Below, piece by piece: positions 47,686 through 58,266 of a stretch of 64,000 nt of DNA. The stretch covers positions 358,670,752-358,734,751 of the forward strand of contig CM046879.1 of assembly GCA_025667525.1 (NCBI GenBank). Direction: 5' to 3'. How positions within the stretch are numbered: the first letter of the stretch is position 1; each line of letters starts with the position of its first letter. The notes beneath the pieces are model-generated. The model saw only the letters and a program-made list of their open reading frames with translations, did no database searches and was not told the origin of the DNA. Position numbers and translations under genes: made by a program. Origin of the DNA: Glebionis coronaria (lineage: Eukaryota > Streptophyta > Magnoliopsida > Asterales > Asteraceae).

Positions 47686-50600
47686 TCAAAGATAGCACCT
47701 TTTGAGATTGGAGATGTTCCATGTGCGCTCTAGGTCGCGGCCATCCATGTCACGTAACTTGTACGCGCCTCTTCCCAAGGTTTCAGTGACTTCATACGGT
47801 CCTTCCCATTTAGGGCCCAGTTTTCCTGTATTCTCCACTCGACTCGCTTCGTTAGCACGATAGATGTAGTCTCCCGGTCGAAAAGAAACACCCTTGACCT
47901 TGGCGTCATAATAAGCCTTCATCTTAGCCTTGGACTTAGCCTCATTGATGGCTGTTATTTCCCTTTCTTCTTCCAACAGATCCAGGTTGATTCGCAGTTG
48001 TTCATCGTTGGTGACGACATTAACCTCCGCCGTGCGGATGGTAGGCATCCCTATTTCTGCTGGTATAACGGCTTCAGTGCCGTAAGCCAATGCAAATGGA
48101 GTATCTCCGTTGGCTGTTTTGATCATGGTTCTATGCGCCCATAGCACGTGTGATAACTCATCAACCCATTTGCCATTTCGTTCATCCAGACGCGCCTTGA
48201 TTCCATTCCCCAAGCTCCTATTTTCTCGTTTGACAAGGCCGTTCGTTTGTGGATGCTTAACGGACGCGAAGCGCCGTTTGATGTTCAATGATGCACACCA
48301 ATCTTTGAATGAGTTGTCCGTGAACTGCTTGCCATTGTCCGAGATGATTTCTCCTGGTAGACCAAAACGGCACACAATGTGTTCCCACACAAACTTCTTG
48401 ACCTGCTTACCTGTGATAGACTTAACTGCCTTGGCTTCTATCCATCGTGTGAAGTAGTCCATTGCAACAATCAAGAATTTAACCCCCCCCCCCCCCCCCG
48501 CAGCTACAGGAAATGGTCCTGCGATGTCAATTCCCCACTTGTAAAATGGCCATGGGGACGTGATAGGTGTAAGCTCCTGCTGCGGGTGCCGCGGTACTGG
48601 CCTATTCACTTGGCAATCGTTGCACTTGCGAATCATGTCGCGCGCGTCTCTGTGCATGGTGGGCCAATAGTATCCTGTTCGTAAGGCTCGGGCTACCACG
48701 GATCGTGGGCCTGCATGCATGCCGCACAACCCTTCGTGTATGTCACTGATGACGTAAGCCGCCTGGCGTGGTCCAACACACCGCAGCCACGGCTGCAAGA
48801 AAGAGCGCTTGTAAAGGATGCCTTCTCGGAGTTCAAAATGTTGTGACTTCCTTTTAATGCGCCTTGCTGCTTTTTCCTCGTCTGGAAGGGTTTCATTAGT
48901 CAAATAGTTGATGATTGGGGTCATCCACGTAGGTCCCTCCTCCTCAACTATAGCGGCTACCTCCCCTTCCGTGATAGATTTCTCCTTGAGTATTTCCACC
49001 AAAACCTGTTTAGACAAGTGAGCGAAGCTCGTGGATGCGATCTTGCTAAGAGCGTCCGCTTTCTTGTTCTCGCCCCTTGGCACCTGCTTGATGGAAAACT
49101 TACTGAAAGTCGCAATTAACGACTTGACTTTTTCCAAGTACCTGACCATGTTGTCCTCCTTAGCCACATACCCACCTAGAATATGGTTCGCGACAAGCCG
49201 TGAGTCCACGTAGGCCTCAAGGTTGCGGACCCCCATTCTAGCAGCGATTTTTAAACCCGCAATTAATGCTTCATATTCCGCTTCGTTGTTGGTGGCCATG
49301 AACTCAAAACGGAGGGCGTATGTGAATTCCATTCCTTCTGTATTCGTGAGGATGAGACCTGCCCCGGACCCGTCTGTACATGAGGATCCGTCCGTGAATA
49401 GCACCCAAGGTTCCGTTGGGACCTCGTCTTGCTTAATGATTGGTTCTTCCTCATCCGGCTTCTCGATCAGGAAATCCGCCAAGATCTGGCCTTTAACAGC
49501 CGTCCTTGGTCTGTAAGATATATTATGCCCTCCCAATAGGATGCTCCACTTCTCTAGCCTCCCTGCCACGTCCGGTCTAGAAATAACCTGCTTGATTAGC
49601 TGATCCGTAATCACCACAATTGGGTGCGCCTGAAAGTACCGGCGCAACCGCTTTGTAGCAAATACTAGTGCTAACACCAATTTTTCCATGGAGGAATAAT
49701 TCAACTCCGCCCCTTGTAGTGTTCTACTTTTAAAGTAGACCGGAGTTTGTATTGTATCTCTGTCCGTCATAAGTACCGCGCTTATTGCGCCATGAGTAGC
49801 TGAGAGATACATAATGAGTTCCTCCTTTGGCCGGGGAGCTACTAGCATACGGAGAGATGCGAGATGCTGCTTGAGTTGGCCGAAAGCTTCCCCGGCTTCC
49901 TTCGTCCAGCGGAAGTCTCCCTTTCTAATACACTTCTTGAGTGTCTTAAATAGAGGTAATGACTTCTCCGCGGATTTAGATAGGAATCTATTCAGCCTGG
50001 CTAACTTCCCATTCAGGGACTGCACCTCCTTCCGTGTTTGGGGGGACGGTAGTCGTATCACTACGTCCGTCTTCTCTGGACAAGGTTTGATGCCGTTTGG
50101 GTCAATCAAATATCCCAGGAACATTCCCTTAGTTGCTCCAAACGTACATTTCTTTGGATTTAACTTCATGTTAATCCTTCTCAGCGTGTCGAATGTCTCC
50201 TGGACATCCCGGAGAAGTGCCTCCTCCGTGTGGCTTTTTATCACCAAGTCATCAACATATACTTCCAGGTTGCGTCCTATTTGTGATTCAAAAGCTTTAT
50301 CTACCAACCGCTGATATGTAGCGCCGACGTTCTTCAATCCAAACGGCATTTTCGTATAGCAATATACGCCCTGGCTCGTGTGGAACGCCGTTTTTTCTGC
50401 ATCCTCCTCCGCCATCTGGATTTGGTGATACCCTTTATATGCATCCAAGAAGCATTTGAAAGGATACCCACACAAGGACTCCACCTTCCAGTCGATTTCT
50501 GGTAACGGGTAACAGTCCTGTGGGCAGGCCTTGTTTAGATCCGTGAAATCCACACACATGCGCCAACTTCCGTCATGTTTCTTGACCATGACCGGATTAG

Positions 50601-51768
50601 ATAACCACTCGTGGTAGTATACCTCGCGCATGATGCCTGCATCCACTAGTTTCCGTACTTCCTCCAGTATCACTTGGCTGCGCTCGGGCGCCTGGCCGCG
50701 CTTCTTTTGCTTAACGGGTTGGTAACCTTGGCGGATCTGGAGCTTATGCTCTGCTATCGCGCGTGGCACGCCTGTCATATGCTTTGGCTCCCATGCGAAT
50801 ATATCTAGGTTTGCACTCATGAGAGAGCACATGGCCCTTTTGCCGTCATCCGAGAGCGCCCCTCCTATGGATACCTCCTGTTCCGGATAGTCAGGGTGAA
50901 TTGCTACCTTCCAATTGGGAGGTGGTGATCCATCCTTGGGTGGGACAGGTGGAGCCGGTGTTGTCACGGTATGACACTTGGATGTCGGTATGACTGTGTT
51001 GTAAATAGTAACGATTCCCCCCTCAACGGGGAATTTGATCATTCCATGCGCCGTAGAGGGTACTGCCCGGATAGCCAAAATGCCTGGTCTGCCTATGATC
51101 CCATTATAGAGAGAGTGTGAGCGTATTACCATGAAGTTCATCCATGTCGTAGTAGAATGCTCCTCATTCCCAATGGTGACAAGCAAACGCAATTGCCCTA
51201 TCGGCCAGATAGTGTCTCCACTAAAGCCAGTAAGCGGCGACGTGGCCGGTACTAATTGGCTTCTTATTTCTGGGCATAACTGCACAAAACAGTGTTCATA
51301 CAGTACCTCTGTTGACGATCCTCCATCCACATACATGCGACGAACGTTGTGTGTTCCAATGCTTATCTCAATAGTGAGAGGCGCATCAATCACATCGCTT
51401 GCTGTGATGGGAGGGAATGAGATTTCCCTGCCGCGTGAAAATTTTTGGCCAACTTTCTGCCTCGTGCGGCGCTGTCTGGATTGGATCATGTATATGGTCG
51501 AAGGCTTGTCCTTTTGGGGATCCTTCTTATCATACTTCTTGTTGTTGTCTTTTCCGTCCTTCCAATCCTTAACTAGGTGCTTGAGTTTGCCTGATTTAAT
51601 CAGCGACTCAATATGCTTCTTGAGCTGGATACACTCCTCCGTGCTGTGTCCTTTGTCGTTATGGAACTCGCAGAAGCGACTTCCCTGCCGACGTTCCGGG
51701 GGAGTGGTCATTGGGGGAGGTCTTGGAAAGTTCGCCCCTTCAGTCAGCAAGATCTCCCGATAGGACAT
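47686..51768 (-). CDS. pol: Tat pol: gag knuckle, protease, RT, RNase H, second RNase H, integrase
   Basis: An uninterrupted 1360-codon frame. In order: CEFHNDKGHSTEEC zinc-knuckle-like end of gag (about residue 32), protease VDGGSS (about 145), reverse transcriptase (about 370-560, YVDD near 505), a degenerate RNase H (about 640-770), a second RNase H with all acidic residues (FTDGSS near 790, NNEAEYEAL, YVDSRL, KADALSK), integrase HHCC (about 1010-1050) and core. Two core Asp are present (GIDIAGPF, SDNGKQF), but the residue at the catalytic Glu position (36 after the second Asp) is Lys in NGLVKREN, so the integrase should be inactive. A G17 run (48483-48499 on the plus strand as C) inserts Gly residues after the first Asp. 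The frame to gag is broken by one base at 51770. Confidence 0.9.
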   Translation of the reverse strand: MSYREILLTEGANFPRPPPMTTPPERRQGSRFCEFHNDKGHSTEECIQLKKHIESLIKSGKLKHLVKDWKDGKDNNKKYDKKDPQKDKPSTIYMIQSRQRRTRQKVGQKFSRGREISFPPITASDVIDAPLTIEISIGTHNVRRMYVDGGSSTEVLYEHCFVQLCPEIRSQLVPATSPLTGFSGDTIWPIGQLRLLVTIGNEEHSTTTWMNFMVIRSHSLYNGIIGRPGILAIRAVPSTAHGMIKFPVEGGIVTIYNTVIPTSKCHTVTTPAPPVPPKDGSPPPNWKVAIHPDYPEQEVSIGGALSDDGKRAMCSLMSANLDIFAWEPKHMTGVPRAIAEHKLQIRQGYQPVKQKKRGQAPERSQVILEEVRKLVDAGIMREVYYHEWLSNPVMVKKHDGSWRMCVDFTDLNKACPQDCYPLPEIDWKVESLCGYPFKCFLDAYKGYHQIQMAEEDAEKTAFHTSQGVYCYTKMPFGLKNVGATYQRLVDKAFESQIGRNLEVYVDDLVIKSHTEEALLRDVQETFDTLRRINMKLNPKKCTFGATKGMFLGYLIDPNGIKPCPEKTDVVIRLPSPQTRKEVQSLNGKLARLNRFLSKSAEKSLPLFKTLKKCIRKGDFRWTKEAGEAFGQLKQHLASLRMLVAPRPKEELIMYLSATHGAISAVLMTDRDTIQTPVYFKSRTLQGAELNYSSMEKLVLALVFATKRLRRYFQAHPIVVITDQLIKQVISRPDVAGRLEKWSILLGGHNISYRPRTAVKGQILADFLIEKPDEEEPIIKQDEVPTEPWVLFTDGSSCTDGSGAGLILTNTEGMEFTYALRFEFMATNNEAEYEALIAGLKIAARMGVRNLEAYVDSRLVANHILGGYVAKEDNMVRYLEKVKSLIATFSKFSIKQVPRGENKKADALSKIASTSFAHLSKQVLVEILKEKSITEGEVAAIVEEEGPTWMTPIINYLTNETLPDEEKAARRIKRKSQHFELREGILYKRSFLQPWLRCVGPRQAAYVISDIHEGLCGMHAGPRSVVARALRTGYYWPTMHRDARDMIRKCNDCQVNRPVPRHPQQELTPITSPWPFYKWGIDIAGPFPVAAGGGGGVKFLIVAMDYFTRWIEAKAVKSITGKQVKKFVWEHIVCRFGLPGEIISDNGKQFTDNSFKDWCASLNIKRRFASVKHPQTNGLVKRENRSLGNGIKARLDERNGKWVDELSHVLWAHRTMIKTANGDTPFALAYGTEAVIPAEIGMPTIRTAEVNVVTNDEQLRINLDLLEEEREITAINEAKSKAKMKAYYDAKVKGVSFRPGDYIYRANEASRVENTGKLGPKWEGPYEVTETLGRGAYKLRDMDGRDLERTWNISNLKRCYL

Positions 51769-51770
51769 CT

Positions 51771-53359
51771 TTAGGGGGTGAACTTATCGTCCGACCGTCC
51801 GCCTTTGCCTTGGCTCTTATAGTCTGAGCCCGTGTTATTGTTCTGATTACCTTGACCGCCCGACTGTCTCCGGGACTGGTCATTTGACCGGTACCCATTT
51901 CCTCGGGATGGGTAGGCCGCGGCAACAGCTGTTTCTCCCTCTATGAAATTTCTGACCCTTTCCATGAGGTCATCATATCTCTCTGGACGCTTGTCATTGA
52001 GGCGCCTGATCAGTTCTCTGTCTGTTATGGCGTACATGTAGTCAGAGATTTTCAGGAGCTCTGGCATGGTTCTTGTGCGTGTGCACTCATCATTGAAGCG
52101 CTCAGTGAAGGCTTCTGTGGACTCCCCCGGCTGTTGCTTGACGGTTGCCAGTGAGACCGGGTCTCTATTATACTTCTTCCTTTGAGTATAATTATTCTCA
52201 AAGGCCGTGCGTAGTTCCGTGAAACTATCAATGCTCCGCGGAGGGAGTGCTTCAAACTAGTCACGGGCGTTTCCAATCAAGGTCGAATTGAACATTTGGC
52301 ACCATATGGGCATGGGCCATCGCTCAATTTTAGCCTGCGTATCAAATATTTTGAGGTGATCCACAGGATCACCGGACCCATCATAAGTCTTGATACACGC
52401 CGGCATGCGATGCTTGGTGTCCTCAGAATAGTTCCTTATGCGGAGGGTAAATGGATCTTCCCTGGGATCCGCCCATGGCCGGGTAAGCCTAGGGTCGTCC
52501 CATGGCTCACACCATGGACGCGAAAGATCCTCCGCTTCTGCGTCTCGATAATAAGGACTATCATAATACCTATCATGTTTTGGTGGTGGTGGGGGGGTGC
52601 GCCTAGGTCGGCGACGCTTATGCGGATGGTCATCTGAATCCTCTTCGGACGGATCCGGGGATGGCGGCGGTGCCCCATTCTTTGCATAGGGGCCACTTTT
52701 TTGGGATGAGCCAGGAGCCTTTTTCCCAGTGTTCATTCTGTCCCACACACTCGGGCGGCGTGTGGTTCTGGTCAGCTCTCGATCTGGCCGCTCGGGTGAG
52801 CCATCCGACCTTTCTCCTTCTTGAGACTGCGTTAATTCCTGTATAAGGCGATCTCCTATGCGCTCAAACACATTCCGGGGTTGAGGGGTTTCCTCAAAGG
52901 TTCCCTGCTCCTGAGGCCGAGTTCTCCTTTTCCTCCGATTTTGGGAGGGGTGGTTGGTCCACTGTCACCAAAGTTGAGTCTGGCTTGGAGGTTCCTCCCT
53001 AGATTCAATCTTGATGCGATCCCTGGGACGATCCTTTCGAAGTTCTGAGTGAGAACTTGAGTAAGATCCTCCTCACTGAGTGGTAGGGCTTCCACTTCTT
53101 CCTCCGTCGAGGGTCGGCGCGGTTCCTTGTTAGGAGGGTCTGGCGCACTCCCTGGATCAGGGTTGTCCAGGGTTGAAGTAGGCGGGGGTGTCACCGAGAT
53201 CGTGCTCGTCACCTCCGTGGGTTGAAAGCCGCTATGGTTACCCAGCCCGCCTGTGAGGCGGCTAGGTGATTGGTTGGGGATGAGAATCCCTTCCCCTTGG
53301 GACTTCCGGTTCCCAGGATTCACATTCCTGGGGTTAGTTGGCGGATGCCCCTTCGTCAT
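51771..53359 (-). pseudogene. gag: Tat gag, two frame breaks and one stop
   Basis: The N-terminal part (52856-53359) is Pro/Ser-rich with MTKGHPPTNPRN at its start. Near 52935 the natural reading shifts frame into 52871-51771. This carries an Arg/Asp-rich segment and the gag domain (ACIKTYDGSGDPVDHLKIF..., then PGESTEAFTERFNDE), with a TAG at 52257-52259 where Trp is usual (ARD-W-FEALPP). The frame stops at 51771-51773 in a run of C, one base out of register with pol, which starts five bases on. These are small lesions in an otherwise complete gag. Confidence 0.85.
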
Positions 53360-53400
53360 TGGAAATTCGAGATGAGGTTTTGTTCTAGCTTAGTGTTATG

Positions 53401-53420
53401 GGTCCCACGGATGGCGCCAA
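53401..53420 (-). promoter_or_regulatory. Primer binding site of Tat element
   Basis: TTGGCGCCATCCGTGGGACC on the minus strand, two bases inside the 5' LTR. The TGGCGCC core is typical of Athila/Tat elements; I cannot name the tRNA with certainty. Confidence 0.75.
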
Positions 53421-53422
53421 CT

Positions 53423-53993
53423 TGTTGATGCAAAAGTTGGTTGATCCTCGCTAGACCCGAATTAGGCTTAATTCGGGTTGGCTGGGCTCCGGCTCCTGCA
53501 CCAAGTGAATCGTTTGGTTGGGATCCTGCACACTAAACAGAACGCGTTAGGCTTACCGTGGGAATGTTTCCCACGATTAGACTCCGGCGTGAGAGTAAGT
53601 AATCGGTTTAAGGTTTATATGAGTTTAGAGTACAAGTCGTAATACCTTTGTGGAACCCTTGGGGGTTCCTTTTATAGGCAGTGAAAGCCTAGTGGGCTTT
53701 CATTGATGCGTCGGCCCCAAGGAAGAGATAAGCACCAGAATTAGAATGATTGTTATCTTCTAATTCTGGTAGTGAATATCCTCTCTTATTGGGATAAAGA
53801 TATTCCTAGACAGAATATTATTCTGTCTAATCTTATGTCGGCCGCCTTGGGCCGTGGGCCGCACACATGTGCGGGTACTATTCACTCAAACCCATAAGCC
53901 TGAATGACATTTATCCACCCATCTGTGATGGGTCGGATACGGGTAGTACCCGTGAGCCGGGCTCATGACCCGGTTGGGGACTATACGTCATCA
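53423..53993 (-). repeat. 5' LTR of Tat element
   Basis: 571 bp, near-identical to 43062-43632, followed outside by the second ctttg. Confidence 0.95.
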
Positions 53994-55201
53994 CTTTGTC
54001 ACCATCTTTAATGGGGATTAAATTTGTCAGATAATCTTCCTTCCCCGTCATGTACCTAGAGCATCCACTATCCCAATAGCCATAATCATTAACGTGCTTT
54101 TGAATGCCCTGCACATAAAGAAAACAAATTAGTTTTCTTTGGGAACCCAAGCCTGAGAAGACTTGGATTCATTTGGTTGTTCAACAAGAATAGACTTAGT
54201 CCTTATGACAACCTCCTGTTCATCCATTTTTGGATTAAACACCCAGTTAACCCCAATTGGTTTTGTTATGACCTTTGAAATATAATGAAATTTGTTACAT
54301 GTCATAGAAATCCCATCTGAATTAGGTTTTTGATCTTGTTTAGGTCTCCATGTCAAGCTAGAAGAAGCTTTAGACCCCTTTCCCTTTGGTTGCAAATATT
54401 TTCCATTTTTAGGTCTGGCAACGTTCTTATCAGCGTTTAATTTGTTCTTGTCAACGCTGAAATTACCCTTATCAGCGTTGAACCTAGGGTTTGCTACAGG
54501 AACCCATTGTTTGTTAGACCACGTATTGGTCTTCTGAAAAGGTCTTTATCCATAAGTATTAGACCCTTTAGTAAAGAATAGGGTTGGTCTAACAACTTGT
54601 GGACTTTGCTGGACAAAATGTTTGGGTTTGATAGTGTTAGACTTTTTATCAGCGTTGACCTTTGAAGCATTGACATACTTATAAGCTAAATGTGAAAAAC
54701 TTCCACAAGTGTAACAGGATTTTCTAGACATAGCCCCAGGTCTAGAAGAAAAGAAACGTGTCCCATTATAACTAATTTGGCTTTTTGGTGACCTAGGTTT
54801 TCTATACATTTATGCATATTTAATACTAGGTTTTCTATCAACGTATAAGCCAAGGTCAACAGTCTTGCTAGTGGTTGGATTTGTCACTTTTATGGCTGGA
54901 GACTCATTTGGGCTGTCACTAAGCATGCCACCCTTAACAAACAAGGTAGGGTTGGATTTCTTCCATTGGTCCAAATCAGTCAACTTCTGCTTGTATTCCT
55001 CTACCAGGGTAAGAACTCTTGGTGGAGGAATAAATTCCTCTTCTTGGAGTTCTGGTATGCCAGTCCAAGACAAGTCCTTTCTAAGGACACCATAGAAGTT
55101 CACAGCAGGTGGTGGAACACAAACATACTCTTTCATCCCAATCCCAGTCATATCCCTAGAATCCCTTTGTTCACTGACACATTTTTCTAGGGTTTGTGAG
55201 G
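53994..55201 (-). pseudogene. Copia gag C-terminal region and protease start
   Basis: Going down from 55201: a KEYVCVPPPAVNFYGVL segment and linker (54810-55151), a second zinc-knuckle-like motif CYTCGSFSHLAYKY in which the final Cys is Tyr (about 54690-54735), Lys/Pro-rich linker, and protease with WDSGCSRYMTG (active-site DSG, about 54030-54065). The protease continues at 43061 after the Tat element. Stops near 54807, 54544 and 54127 break the frame. The upstream end meets the Athila-type insertion at 55202. Confidence 0.82.
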
Positions 55202-56080
55202 TGATATGATCTTAAACTCATATCCTTTTTATCAACAAATAACCCTAAAACATGAAGCAAAATACCAATTTATCTTGCAAAAACAGTGTTATGTGGTATG
55301 TTTGTGTTTGTGTACACTTGTGTAGGTAAAAGGATACATTTTCAAGCAAACAAAGAAAAATCAAGCTCAAATGGATGAAAAAGACAAAGAAGGATCAAAA
55401 GTATCAAGACTTTGAAGTACAAGGACCTATCTTGACAAATTGCCAAAGTTGAAGGACTAAAGTGCAAATATTGTAAAAAGTCAAGATCATAGTCAAAATT
55501 GGTCAACTATCAAGTCAACAAAGTCAAAGGGTAATTTCTGCTCAAAGATGAAGTTTGGAGGACTTAAAATGCCAAAGGAATGAAGCTGCTAGCTCAAAAA
55601 TGTAATCTGTCAAAGTATAAGGACTAATTCTGCCAAGTTTGGAAGATTATTACTAGCTCAATCCATGTGACTAAGTGTTGGCCAATGAGAAGAGAGCAAA
55701 TAAAGCACACAGATCACCAGCTGATGCATTTATTTCCCACTCACAGCCGCCACTCATTTAATAACAAATCATAACACTGTGATCCGTGTGATCAATTTTC
55801 AGCCATTCACATGACGACACGTGGCATCTTCAAGAAGGCAAAAATTTCCCAGGACCGTTTTTGAGCTAGAGACGATTTCATGGAAAAGTATAAACATCAA
55901 TGTTGCTCGATTTTGAGAGACTAATTCAATGGTTATCATCAATTAACATGTCATCCACTCAATCAAGAAAGCCCAAATTATTGTTCATACCTGGAAATCA
56001 CTTAAACAGAATTAGTCCACGTGGAGAGCTGGGATTGGTTCCAACACGTCACCAACCCCAACAATCATCTTTCTAAAGTC

Positions 56081-56088
56081 TATAAATA
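56081..56088 (+). promoter_or_regulatory. LTR promoter TATA box, element 2
   Basis: TATAAATA after AAAGTC, with ACACGTC and CACGTGG motifs 40-60 bases upstream. The 3' LTR carries the same at 61145-61152. Confidence 0.75.
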
Positions 56089-56181
56089 GATTGTTAGGAC
56101 CTCATTTGTAACAGTTAGCAAATAGTGTAAAAAAAACACAATTACTTTTCCTTTCATTCCTTTTCCCTTTTTAGCTAAACT

Positions 56182-56208
56182 ACTCAAGAGTTTGACACAC
56201 TCTTGAGT
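56182..56208 (+). other. Perfect 10-bp stem-loop downstream of the LTR promoter
   Basis: ACTCAAGAGT and ACTCTTGAGT are separated by seven bases, about 100 bases after the TATA box and so within the predicted 5' end of the RNA. It is identical at 61246-61272. Confidence 0.85.
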
Positions 56209-58266
56209 TAGTTAGTTAGTTAGCATACCTTTAACAGCTTTGTAACCAACTTCCATTAATAAAAATTCAAATTCTCATTTCCCGCCAATTCTGTTCTTCA
56301 TTCTACTATTCATTTCCTGCTACTACTTGATACTAGTGTTGCTGCATTGTGTTTGTTATGATCATTGAATGATCATAACTGACCTTGAAGAAGTTTGGAA
56401 GCTTTTGTTGTGATTTCAGTTCAGAAACTAGTTCTATTGAAGTTTTCAAGCCATTTTGATGATTCCTGTTGATAAGTAGCTGATTGTGATGATTGATTAG
56501 ATGAACTAGTGATAAGGTGGTGGTTATCACTAGGGTAAGAGAGTTCAGCACTCCTCTTCTTCCCAATGGTTTACTACAAAAGGTTTTAAAATTATGATTT
56601 TTGTTCCACTGAATTTGTCAAATGCATGCTACCTTTCATAGTGTAATTTTGATGTTTGCCTGATAAAAGTTGTTTAGATTTGTTCATTGTTTGATCTTTG
56701 ATTACTTGTAGCTTGTTCTTGTTCACTTGTTCATAGATTTGGATTAAGTTTTAGTTATAGCTTATTTTCATTCAAATTTAGTACTTGTGTCTTGATAGAG
56801 TAACTGTTGGTTTTAGTGCTTGCTTATAGTCTTAAAACATCTCAATTGTAGTCCAAAGTTTGGTAGATAAAAGCTTTTCATTCACTCTTAATAAGCTAAT
56901 AAAAGTCTTTGGAAATTTTCTTTAATTTCAGTAAAGGAGTGTTTGGAACTAGTTGTTAAATGAGTTTCAAGTATTGGATTTTGCAAGTTTAGTGTTCAAA
57001 TTTAGTCATAAGGACTTTACAAAGTGTTTTGAAAAGATTCCAAGTCATATTGTTGGTCAAACAGGAAATTGGCAATAAAAATGTGTGGGTTACTTTGATT
57101 CAGTTTGGCTCTTTGGAACTTATCATTTTCTTTTGGCTAGAATTTACTCATTACTTGATGAAATTGCACCAAACTTGTTCTCAGTTGTAGCTAACATCAT
57201 AAAGTTTCAGATTCTAAGAGCTTAATATACAGTTTTCAGTCAGCAATTAGGAATAAGCAAAATTCAGATAAGCTGAGATGGAGCATGTTTCTGTAAATGA
57301 AAACTGAGATTTTGTATCTCTTGATTCTTTTCATTAACCTGGCCATTTTTCTTCACAAATCCACTTAGAATATAGAGTTACTTGATTTTTGAAAGTTTCA
57401 ACTTTTTGACAAAAAGCTTGGTCAACGCTTGGTCAACGATAAGCACTTTTGAGCTTAATTCAGATTTCAAGCTTAATACTGGATGAAATTTGTTCTAGTT
57501 TGATTTCCCGTTCATATTTTAAGTCCATTAATCAGTTTTAGCATAAAAATCAAGTTGTGCTTGTCTGGATTGTTCATTAACTTATTTTGGGCTTATCAAG
57601 AAGTGCTTATTTGCTTATTTTGGACTTTCATTAAAAATCCTTTTACGGACATAGCTTAATTTGGATTTTAAGTGTTTTGCAATTTGTCTCATTAAATTTG
57701 GTCTAGTAATAAGCTCAAACGAGCTTATTTTTTTTTTCTAAACCCGTTTTTGCTAAATAAGTTCCTGAAATTGCAATTTAGTCCTTAATGTTCTAATCAG
57801 TTTCTGAATTTGGCTAATCTTCATTGTTTTTAGGGTTTGCAACATTTTAGTCCTTGTAATTTTGAGTTTGTTTAAATTCAGTTAGCAAGTTGTTGGATTT
57901 GTTACATTTTGGTTAGTTTGTTACAAGTTTCACATATTTTGTCCTTGTAGTTTACTGATTTACACTTTTAGTCCCTAGACTTGTTAGAATTTACATTTCA
58001 AGCATTTATCTTTCCTAGAATTTACATTTTCAGTCCTTTAAGTTTCATATTTTACATTTTGAATATTACTTGAATAAAAACTTGGTATTTGCAAAATGTT
58101 TTACATATAAGTAGGTAATATTTTTCCTTTTTGCAAGGCTTTGTTGAATTAGCAAATAGAATATCCAAACAAGATTAACAACCAAAAACAGTTAAAAACC
58201 CGATATTGGTTGGACTTTCAATTAGCAAGAACTGAGAAAAAACGAACTGCATTATACACGATTTCA

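Larger units (their letters stand above)
43062..53993 (-). mobile_element. Tat-lineage Ty3/gypsy element with antisense gene
   Basis: 571-bp LTRs at 43062-43632 and 53423-53993 are nearly identical, with ctttg on both outer sides: a perfect five-base target duplication. Inside, on the minus strand, come a primer site, gag, and a long pol with both a standard and a second 'archaeal-type' RNase H, which marks the Tat clade. A plus-strand gene sits between pol and the 3' LTR. The element lies within the Copia protease. Confidence 0.95.
55202..58266 (+). repeat. 5' LTR of element 2
   Basis: TGATATG...GATTTCA, 3065 bp. It holds a terminal hairpin (one arm mutated), a TATA box at 56081, a 10-bp perfect stem-loop at 56182-56208, and many repeated short T-rich phrases such as TTTTAGTCC. 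It is distantly related to the LTR of element 1, best at the two ends. Confidence 0.95.

Noticed and set aside
48110..51763. Several plus-strand frames opposite Tat pol
   Set aside because: They are complements of a clear 1360-codon pol and carry no domains of their own.
56333..56566. 77-codon minus-strand frame present identically in both LTRs of element 2
   Set aside because: Identity follows from LTR duplication; composition is low-complexity and no start context or domain supports it.
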